Shown here piece by piece: positions 36,032 through 42,510 of a stretch of DNA of 64,000 nt. The notes under the pieces are model-generated. The model saw only the letters and a program-made list of their open reading frames with translations. It was not told the DNA's origin and ran no database searches. Position numbers and translations under genes: made by a program. The stretch is from Enterobacter sp. CC120223-11 (GTDB lineage: Bacteria > Pseudomonadota > Gammaproteobacteria > Enterobacterales > Enterobacteriaceae). The DNA is taken from assembly GCF_900215375.1 (NCBI RefSeq), contig NZ_OBEF01000001.1, positions 186,001 through 250,000 on the forward strand, given 5' to 3'. Numbering within the stretch: position 1 is the first letter of the stretch; every line of letters begins with the position of its first letter.

Positions 36032-36053
36032 GGGCAGTTTTGCTGCCCTTTAA
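36032..36053 (+). terminator. terminator of the DUF262-HEPN operon
   Basis: GGGCAG / CTGCCC stem with a TTTTG loop, then TTTAAA, 14 bases past the HEPN gene stop. The bases from here to 36288 are AT-rich and hold nothing I recognise. Confidence 0.75.
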
Positions 36054-36288
36054 AACCATATTAATTATGTGATTTAAAAATAACTTATAGCGTTGTAAGT
36101 ATCCCTGCAAAAGGAACCATTCACTTTAACAGATATGTCAATGTCCGCTGTTCGCTCATAGCAGCCATAAGCTGTTGTTAACTGAAATCAATAAAACGGA
36201 TAAATCCCTCCAAACTATTCATCCAATTTATGTAAACAAACACAATAACTTACATTCCATAATGAGATCCTCCTTCCAGTAATAGCCC

Positions 36289-36317
36289 TTGTTGGTATCG
36301 GGTTATCGCCGTACTAT
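36289..36317 (+). promoter_or_regulatory. candidate promoter of the C4-like RNA
   Basis: -35 candidate TTGTTG (36289-36294), 17-base spacer, -10 candidate TACTAT (36312-36317). Transcription would begin near 36323. Confidence 0.45.
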
Positions 36318-36321
36318 TTTT

Positions 36322-36403
36322 GAGCACTAGCCAAATCTGGTGCCGGGATTGACCTCCTGATAAACTCCACCGACGTCACAATGGGCGCGTCAGCGCCTTT
36401 TTT
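36322..36403 (+). ncRNA. C4-type antisense leader RNA (phage P1/P4-like)
   Basis: A predicted transcript of about 80 bases ending at a perfect terminator (GGCGC-GTCA-GCGCC and six Ts, 36384-36403). Two internal stretches are complementary to the mRNA downstream: TGATAAACTCC (36358-36368) can pair with GGAGTTAGTCA (36554-36564), the ribosome binding site of the 145-codon gene, over 11 positions with one mismatch and one G-U; TTGACCT (36349-36355) pairs perfectly with AGGTCAA (36484-36490). Size, terminator, two-part complementarity and an Ash/Icd-like frame downstream are all features of C4 RNA of phages P1/P7 and relatives, which represses icd/ant. The 5' end is estimated. Confidence 0.6.
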
Positions 36404-36569
36404 GTGCCGTGCGTTCGGCTACGCTTCAATGGCGGGTCGGACGAGGGCATCGAAAGATGCGCTGGTATCGGTGAGAGCCAGTAAGGTCAACCTCGTTCGA
36501 TCCGCCACCCGTGAGATTGACCTCTCCGCTGGCGGTCATAAAAATCTCTCACCGGAGTTAGTCAAATGA
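36381..36569 (+). CDS. Ash/Icd-like small phage protein, leader frame of the C4-like cassette
   Basis: 62-codon frame with the run FGYASMAGRTRASKDA, which I associate with Ash/Icd-like proteins of P4- and P1-type phages in enterobacteria. The first ATG (36381) lies on the upstream arm of the terminator hairpin, so the true start may be a later codon, or the frame is translated only on read-through. Its stop codon overlaps the ATG of the next gene (ATGA), so translation of the two is probably coupled, as with the leader frame ahead of P1 icd/ant. Confidence 0.45.
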   Translation: MGASAPFLCRAFGYASMAGRTRASKDALVSVRASKVNLVRSATREIDLSAGGHKNLSPELVK

Positions 36570-37003
36570 CAACAATCCCCACTACCGATCAAGATGTCCT
36601 GAACCAGTCCTTCACCGCCGCGGCGGACTTTCTCGAACTCGCCAACCACTGCGACCGTTTCGCTGAAAACCTGATTGACTGTGACGACACCACCGAAAAG
36701 CTGGCGCTGCTGGGCCGGATCGGAGCCTGTCTGGCACTGCTGCGCCCGACGCTTAACGATCCCATTCCGGATCATCTGATTGATTGCCTGACAACCAAAA
36801 CGCTCCCTGCCCCTCAGTCCCATTTCGAACCGGACTCTGAGGCGCTGTGCGATTATTGTCTGACACTCGCGCAGGTGCTGTGCCAGCAATCGTTTTTGCC
36901 CGAAACGGAAAAGACGTTGAGAGGGCTGCTGTGTGAATTGGTCTGGATGTTTGCGGCGGATTTAAAAGCGCCGCGTTGGGTTTCCGTTAAGCTCCCGCAG
37001 TAA
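36566..37003 (+). CDS. unknown 145-residue protein controlled by the C4-like RNA
   Basis: Acidic, helical, soluble protein, MTTIPTTDQDVLNQSFTAAA at the N-terminus and LKAPRWVSVKLPQ at the C-terminus, with six Cys scattered in it and no signal peptide or membrane helix. Ribosome binding site CCGGAG eight bases before the ATG is the predicted target of the upstream antisense RNA. I do not recognise the family. Its place in a C4-type cassette suggests a protein whose synthesis has to be restrained (inhibitor, antirepressor or toxin-like), which is inference only. A REP-like element follows the stop. Confidence 0.7.
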   Translation: MTTIPTTDQDVLNQSFTAAADFLELANHCDRFAENLIDCDDTTEKLALLGRIGACLALLRPTLNDPIPDHLIDCLTTKTLPAPQSHFEPDSEALCDYCLTLAQVLCQQSFLPETEKTLRGLLCELVWMFAADLKAPRWVSVKLPQ

Positions 37004-37010
37004 AACAATC

Positions 37011-37040
37011 TGCCCGGTGGCGCAAGCTTACCGGGCCTAC
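37011..37040. repeat. REP-like palindrome 1
   Basis: Imperfect palindrome GCCCGGTGGCGCAAGC...CCGGGCCTAC of the enterobacterial REP/PU type, between two convergent genes. Confidence 0.75.
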
Positions 37041-37061
37041 AGCAGAAATCTGGGCTAAATG

Positions 37062-37574
37062 TTAATAGAGGCTATTTACGTAATCATTCACTGGCTTTGG
37101 AAGTAGATCCTGGGGATGATCGCCACCAAAAGTTGCCAATTTACTTTTCCCGGCAAGGATGGTTGAAGCCAGACGTTCATCCGAAGCTATATCATAAACA
37201 GTGATTTTCACTTCTATTTGATCAGGAATACCTGACCACTCTGTGGCACGTTCTTCCCAGTGTAGAATCTGAGGAACAACATAATATCCACGCTTTGTTG
37301 TGGAGTGGCTTTTAAGGCAGGTGATGTCAGCACAATCGTCTAAAACTGTAACAGTATCGGAATGCTTCAGGAATGCCGCCCTGACGGCAGAGGCGGTAGC
37401 ACTACCTGAGCCTGAATAAGCGTGCCCTTCATAAGCCCCATCAGCAGGCACTGAAATAACAACTGGTTCATCTCTGACCAAATTCTCACTGCGGTTCTGA
37501 ATATTGTTTGTGGTGTACTTAGCCGAGCAGCCAGTGAGAAGAACGGCTGCTGATAAGAGTAAAAAATGCTTCAT
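37062..37574 (-). CDS. DUF4823-like lipoprotein
   Basis: 170-residue lipoprotein: signal sequence MKHFLLLSAAVLLTGC with lipobox LTGC, then a soluble domain (VTVLDDCADITCLKSHST, GYYVVPQILHWEERATEWSG, VKITVYDIASDERLASTIL) of the kind seen in DUF4823 and related TolB-N-like lipoproteins. The start at 37574 follows AGGATGG; the open frame extends to 37730 but has no signal peptide there. Function unknown. Divergent from the ATPase gene. Confidence 0.8.
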   Translation of the reverse strand: MKHFLLLSAAVLLTGCSAKYTTNNIQNRSENLVRDEPVVISVPADGAYEGHAYSGSGSATASAVRAAFLKHSDTVTVLDDCADITCLKSHSTTKRGYYVVPQILHWEERATEWSGIPDQIEVKITVYDIASDERLASTILAGKSKLATFGGDHPQDLLPKPVNDYVNSLY

Positions 37575-37819
37575 GATTCCATCCTGTGTGTAAAAAACAA
37601 TCACCTCAATGCGAGTGATTAAAATACCAATAGTTGGTAACTGACATTGTGGATCAATACAGATCAAGCTTAAACATCGAAACAAAATAATCGTGACTGA
37701 CGGATGATAAATTACATACTTTGCCTGCAATGGATAAATTTACGTTGAAGCTTATCCGGAGGTTCAGCTATAACGGAGCCGTCAAGAAAAGCCCCCAGTG
37801 ATACCACAGGAAACAAGCC

Positions 37820-38914
37820 ATGATCAGCCGCATTCAGATACAAAACTTCCGCTCCGTTCGCAAAATCGACCTGGAGCTGGGCAGACTGAATGTCGTGGTT
37901 GGCAGTAACGGTTGCGGTAAATCAAACATTTACAAAGGCATTCAGCTGCTTTCGGCTGCGGCTGAGGGGAGATTCTCGTCACATCTTAGCGATGAAGGTG
38001 GTCTTGAGAATGTGATGTGGTCGGGGCAATTTAACGCAGCTGCCGGGGAGCCCCGACGCCTCGCCTTATCCTGTCAGGCCGATGATTTTGACTATGAAAT
38101 GCAGATTGGCTTTCCTGATAAGTTGCCCTATCCCACCCACTTTGCGCTGGATGCCGTGTTTAAAGAAGAGAACATCTGGGTCGGGAAGGTTGGGCGACGC
38201 CCCAGTGCGAACGTCCTGCATCGTAAAAACAGCGCCGCTTTTCTTGTCGATGTTGATGGGCATAAAACGGCCTATACCGATGCCGTCTATGAAAACGAGT
38301 CCATTTTCGGTCATTTAGGTGAACCGCATAAATATCCTGAGATCTCTTTAGTTCGGGAAACCATGCGCAAATGGCGCTTTTATCACGAGTTTGATGTCTC
38401 AAAAAAATCCTCGCTGCGCACTCCCAGCGTCGGTCACCGCTCGCCTGTCTTATTCAGCGACGGCGCCAATCTTGCTGCCGCCTTTCAGACAATTATTGAA
38501 ATTGGTGATGCGGAATTATTGACCGAAATTCTTGCCGATGCATTTCCCGAATGCTCTTTTTATTGTGAAAATGAGCATTCGCTTTTTGCCATGAAAATGC
38601 GACGTAAAGGCGTGCTTCGCCCCTTGCTTGCAAGCGAAATGTCAGACGGCACATTACGGTTTTTATGCCTTGCGGTGGCATTGCTCAGCCCGAGGCCACC
38701 TTCATTTTTTGCGTTAAATGAGCCAGAAAATAGCCTTCACCCACTCCTGCTTCCGGCCCTGGCAAAGCTAATTGTGGAATCGTCACGATACTCGCAAATA
38801 TGGCTGACCAGCCACTCACCGGAGCTGGCAGAACTTATCGCCGGGCACACTGCATTTCATCTTTATGAGCTGGAAAATGGGGATGGTGAGACGGTGATTA
38901 AACACCGTAGCTGA
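37820..38914 (+). CDS. RecF/SMC-like ATPase (AAA_21 type)
   Basis: 364-residue ABC-type ATPase without a membrane part. Walker A GSNGCGKSN (28-36), signature-like MSDGTLRFLCL, Walker B FFALNEPENSLHP and the switch His in LTSHSPELAE. The usual D of Walker B (xDEP) is N here, while the catalytic Glu is kept. It has no TOPRIM domain, so it is not an OLD nuclease; it matches stand-alone predicted ATPases (COG4637-like), often seen in accessory regions. Partner unknown: neighbours are a divergent lipoprotein and a convergent DUF1543 gene. REP-like elements lie beyond both sides. Confidence 0.8.
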   Translation: MISRIQIQNFRSVRKIDLELGRLNVVVGSNGCGKSNIYKGIQLLSAAAEGRFSSHLSDEGGLENVMWSGQFNAAAGEPRRLALSCQADDFDYEMQIGFPDKLPYPTHFALDAVFKEENIWVGKVGRRPSANVLHRKNSAAFLVDVDGHKTAYTDAVYENESIFGHLGEPHKYPEISLVRETMRKWRFYHEFDVSKKSSLRTPSVGHRSPVLFSDGANLAAAFQTIIEIGDAELLTEILADAFPECSFYCENEHSLFAMKMRRKGVLRPLLASEMSDGTLRFLCLAVALLSPRPPSFFALNEPENSLHPLLLPALAKLIVESSRYSQIWLTSHSPELAELIAGHTAFHLYELENGDGETVIKHRS

Positions 38915-38925
38915 CGTGGTAATGT

Positions 38926-38952
38926 ACCCGGCAGCGCAAACTTACCAGGCCT
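38926..38952. repeat. REP-like palindrome 2
   Basis: ACCCGGCAGCGCAAAC...ACCAGGCCTGCC, a more degenerate copy of the element at 37011, 12 bases after the ATPase stop. Confidence 0.6.
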
Positions 38953-38983
38953 GCCGCTTGCATCAGCTGGCAGGCCCACGGTT

Positions 38984-39487
38984 TTACTCACCAATCGGCT
39001 GGTAGCCCTGCCACTCAGGCTTGTCGCGCGTGCCTGTGGCGCAGGGCGTTAAATGCACAAACAGTTCACCCACTTTATCGAGCAGCAGGCAATCGTCCAC
39101 CTCTTTGAGGTTGTCTTTATGCTGCTGATCGACGCCGCACAGGAGCGTATCCAGCGCTTTCTTTTTTGCCTCCTGCGCAGTCGCCGCAACGAACAGCTCG
39201 AACTCGTGCAGTTCAGCTAGCGTATCCGGACGATATCCCCCGGCATTGACAAAGAAGAGCCTGAGGCTGGAAGAGGATGGCTCGGCAGAGAGCGTGACGC
39301 TATAGCCATCCGCCCAGGTAACCTGGCTGTAGCCATCAATGTGAATTTTATCTTTATCGCCAAACCACGCGGCCCTTAGCGCAGGCCATGCCTCGCTTGG
39401 GGAGTGGGCAGCAACAAACTGAATGTCATGAACTTCAATATTGGACTTGCCGGCATTGCCGCCGACGTAAAACATATACAGCCTCAT
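38984..39487 (-). CDS. DUF1543 protein
   Basis: 167-residue protein with two related halves, each a DUF1543-type unit (MRLYMFYVGGNAGKSNIEVHDIQFV and LRLFFVNAGGYRPDTLAELHEFELFVA). Soluble, no signal peptide. Function unknown; DUF1543 proteins are widespread in proteobacteria. Start ATG 39487 follows GGAGAG. Faces the ATPase gene. Confidence 0.85.
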   Translation of the reverse strand: MRLYMFYVGGNAGKSNIEVHDIQFVAAHSPSEAWPALRAAWFGDKDKIHIDGYSQVTWADGYSVTLSAEPSSSSLRLFFVNAGGYRPDTLAELHEFELFVAATAQEAKKKALDTLLCGVDQQHKDNLKEVDDCLLLDKVGELFVHLTPCATGTRDKPEWQGYQPIGE

Positions 39488-39716
39488 CGGAACGCTCTCC
39501 TTAACTAACCGATATGCATTAAATTATATAGCGGTTGTTACTGCAACCCTTGACAAGAGTGACAGAGGGATAAGTTCAGGAAGTCCTGTTCGTCGTCTTT
39601 AGCGTAGTAAAGTTTACCGAGCTGAATGTAACGTGTGAAAGATTGCAGTATCAGCATCGAATCGGCGGGACCTTTTACGACGCTCGGGTTTGTGAAGTCT
39701 ATACAGAGCCTGAATC

Positions 39717-39742
39717 ACCCGGCGGCGCAAGCTCACCGGGCA
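39717..39742. repeat. REP-like palindrome 3
   Basis: ACCCGGCGGCGCAAGC...ACCGGGCAAC, ten bases after the 3' end of the MFS gene. Confidence 0.65.
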
Positions 39743-39752
39743 ACTCAGTAAA

Positions 39753-41141
39753 CTATTTCCCCTTCGACAGCAGCGCCGCGCTCGCCAGCATCGATCCTAA
39801 GCACAGCACGCTGTTAAACAGCAGCGCGTACTGGGCCGCAGTTGCCATGCCGAGGGGTAAAAACAGCGCATAAAGTGACGCCGTCACGGCGATGCCCATT
39901 GCCCCACCGAGCGAGCTGCCCATTTTGTAAATACCTGAAGCGACACCGACTTTTTCTTCTGGTGCATTGACCACGGCCGTATCCGTGGACGGCGTTGCGT
40001 AACAGCCGAGTCCTAATCCAAGCAGCACGTTGCTGAAGAATACCACGCCGATATACACCGACTTCTCCAGGAAGGTGCAGGAAATCAGCAGCACCCCCAC
40101 GCCCGCGATAATCGGCCCGGTCATCATCGGCAGCCGTGCGCCAAAGCGTTGCAGCAGCTTTTCGCCGACGCGGATCATCACCAGTACCGTCACCAGGTAG
40201 CCCATCGTCATCAGCCCGGTCTGCAACGCGCTGAGGTGATGCCCCTGCTGGAGCCAAATGCTGGCGATCATCAGGGTTCCAATACAGCCGTTCAGCAGGA
40301 AGTTCGACAGCACCGCCGCGCTGTAGTCGCGGTTGCGGAACAGGGCGAAATCAATCAGCGCGTCTTCACCTTTGCGCAGCCCGGTGCGGATAAAAAGCAG
40401 CGTGGCGAGTACCGCGCCACAGAGCATGGAGAGTGACAGGCCGCTGCTCCAGCCCCAGGCGTAGCCCTTGCTAATAAACAGGTTCAGCAGCACCAGCGCG
40501 GTAACGAAGCTGAGCAAGCCGCTCAAATCCAGACGGCGGCTCTGAGCGCTTTCGCTTCGGCTCTCCGGCGTGCCGCGGATCAGCAGCAGCGCCACCAGCG
40601 CCGCCACCATCGAGAAGACGAAGATCCAGCGCCAGCCCAGCCCAGTGGCAATAGCCCCGCCGACGAACGAGCACAGGCCGCTGCCGCCCCAGGAGCCAAT
40701 CACCCAGAAGCTCACCGCGCGCTGACGGGCCTTGCCCTCATACCAGGTTTTGATCAGCGCCAGCGTCGCTGGCATGATGCACGCCGCCGACAGCCCCTGA
40801 ATCACTCGCCCGGCAAGAAACAAGGCCGGGCCCTGCGCCACCACCAGCATCCCGCTGCCGAGAATGCTCAGGCCGAGGCCGATCAGCGTGAGGCGCACAC
40901 GGCCAAACTTATCCGCCAGCCCTCCGCTCGCCACCACAAAGCAGCCGCTGAACAAGGCGCTGAGGCTGACCGCAAGCGTCAGCGTCTCCAGTGAAATATC
41001 CAGACTGCTTTTCATTGCCGGAACGACGTTGATCACCGACTGGGCGAACAGCCAGAAGGTCAGAACGCTGAGAACAATGCCCGCCAGCAGCCGGTCGTTA
41101 CCGGCAAACGGACGAGTTTCTGTCAGGGAAACGGTACTCAT
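39753..41141 (-). CDS. MFS transporter, DHA2-like
   Basis: 462-residue major facilitator protein with about 14 predicted helices, motif A (GGLADKFGRVRL) between helices 2 and 3 and the motif-C-like SWGGSGLCSFVGG. Related to EmrB/QacA exporters, but substrate not deducible. It follows the M20 amidohydrolase gene after 27 bases on the same strand, so the pair is an operon: the transporter probably imports the conjugate that the enzyme splits, or exports a product. Confidence 0.85.
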   Translation of the reverse strand: MSTVSLTETRPFAGNDRLLAGIVLSVLTFWLFAQSVINVVPAMKSSLDISLETLTLAVSLSALFSGCFVVASGGLADKFGRVRLTLIGLGLSILGSGMLVVAQGPALFLAGRVIQGLSAACIMPATLALIKTWYEGKARQRAVSFWVIGSWGGSGLCSFVGGAIATGLGWRWIFVFSMVAALVALLLIRGTPESRSESAQSRRLDLSGLLSFVTALVLLNLFISKGYAWGWSSGLSLSMLCGAVLATLLFIRTGLRKGEDALIDFALFRNRDYSAAVLSNFLLNGCIGTLMIASIWLQQGHHLSALQTGLMTMGYLVTVLVMIRVGEKLLQRFGARLPMMTGPIIAGVGVLLISCTFLEKSVYIGVVFFSNVLLGLGLGCYATPSTDTAVVNAPEEKVGVASGIYKMGSSLGGAMGIAVTASLYALFLPLGMATAAQYALLFNSVLCLGSMLASAALLSKGK

Positions 41142-41168
41142 CGTGCGGCCCTCCTTCTTGTGCGTCGG

Positions 41169-42338
41169 TTAGCGCAGGTAGTGTTCGGTCAGGCCGCTCC
41201 ACAGCGCCGCGCCGGTGATCAGGATGCTGTCGTTGAAGTCGTAGCCAGGGTTATGCACCATGCAGCGCTCCGGTTCGTCTCCCGCGCCAATGGTGAAGTA
41301 GCTGCCGTTCGGGTTCTTCTCGAGCATGAAGGCAAAATCTTCGCTACCCATAAATGAACCGATGGTGACCACGTTTTCATCGCCAAAGAGATCGCGGGCG
41401 ACGCTGCGTACCATCTCGTTCGCCGCCGGATCGTTTTTCAGCACCGGGCTGCCATTGACGTGGGTGATGGCCGCCGTCGCGTTGAAGCTCTCAGCCTGAG
41501 ATACAGCGATGTCGTGAATGCGCTGCAGCACGGTCTGACGCACCTTCTCATTCAGCGTGCGCACGGTGAGCTTCATCAGCACTTTTTCATTGATGATGTT
41601 TGGCGCATGACCTGCCTGAATGCTGCCCACGGTCACCACCGCAGGCTCGAAAGGCGTGATGTTGCGTGAGACGATCGACTGCAACGCGATGGTGATATGG
41701 CAGGCCACCAGCGTGGCGTCCACGGTGTGCTCCGGCACCGCACCGTGCCCGCCCACACCGTTCACCTCAATATGCAGCGTGTCGGACGACGCCATCATTG
41801 CGCCGTCGTGCAGGCCGATTTTGCCGAGCTTCTGCGACGGCATGTTATGCAGACCAAAAATGTGGTCGCAGGGGAACTTATCGAACAGGCCGTCTTCCAC
41901 CATTACGCGCCCGCCGTACAGCAGTTCTTCGGCTGGCTGGAAAATCAGGTTCAGGGTGCCGCTGAAATTGCGCGTGCGTGCGAGGTATTCTGCGGCATAC
42001 AGCAATGTGGTGGTGTGCCCGTCGTGACCGCAGCCGTGGAATTTGCCGTCGGTTTTGCTGGCCCACGCTTTGCCGCTGTTCTCCTGCATCGGCAGCGCAT
42101 CCATATCCGCGCGAATACCCAGCCGTTTGCTGCCGTTACCCACTCTCAACTGGCCCACCACGCCGGTGCCGCCCAGCCCGCGATGGACTTCATAGCCCCA
42201 TTTGCTCAGCAACCGCGCAACCTGGTCGCTGGTTTTGCGTTCTTCAAACCCGATTTCAGGGTGCTGGTGAAAGTGACGACGCAGCTCAATAAACTCTTCT
42301 TCGGTGCCCTGTAAGGCGGCAATCAGCGGATGTGACAT
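41169..42338 (-). CDS. M20-family amidohydrolase (hippurate hydrolase/N-acyl-amino-acid hydrolase type)
   Basis: 389-residue metallo-amidohydrolase of the HipO/AbgA-like M20D group. Metal-binding motifs: GIRADMDALPMQE, HGCGHDGHTTTL (Cys and His ligands), FQPAEELLYGG (catalytic Glu pair), GLHNMPS and the C-terminal MGSEDFAFM. It would release an amino acid from an N-acyl conjugate such as hippurate. Promoter region shared with the divergent AraC-type regulator gene, which is the obvious candidate controller. Confidence 0.88.
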   Translation of the reverse strand: MSHPLIAALQGTEEEFIELRRHFHQHPEIGFEERKTSDQVARLLSKWGYEVHRGLGGTGVVGQLRVGNGSKRLGIRADMDALPMQENSGKAWASKTDGKFHGCGHDGHTTTLLYAAEYLARTRNFSGTLNLIFQPAEELLYGGRVMVEDGLFDKFPCDHIFGLHNMPSQKLGKIGLHDGAMMASSDTLHIEVNGVGGHGAVPEHTVDATLVACHITIALQSIVSRNITPFEPAVVTVGSIQAGHAPNIINEKVLMKLTVRTLNEKVRQTVLQRIHDIAVSQAESFNATAAITHVNGSPVLKNDPAANEMVRSVARDLFGDENVVTIGSFMGSEDFAFMLEKNPNGSYFTIGAGDEPERCMVHNPGYDFNDSILITGAALWSGLTEHYLR

Positions 42339-42510
42339 TTTTGTTATCCCTTTATGGCTTCACAGTGATAATGTCGAGTTTATGTCGCCAGCAATGCCAT
42401 AAAGTGCAGTTTTTTGTTGTGTAACGACGCATTTCGCATGACTGTTTTTCATACAATTCAGTTATGACAAAAAACAACCCGCAGTAATTTGTCCTGATGT
42501 GAGGTGAGTC

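Noticed and set aside
33819-36300. Search for direct repeats or attachment sites bounding the AT-rich DUF262-HEPN module
   Set aside because: By eye I found no matching repeats at the two edges, no integrase and no tRNA target, so I do not call a mobile element.
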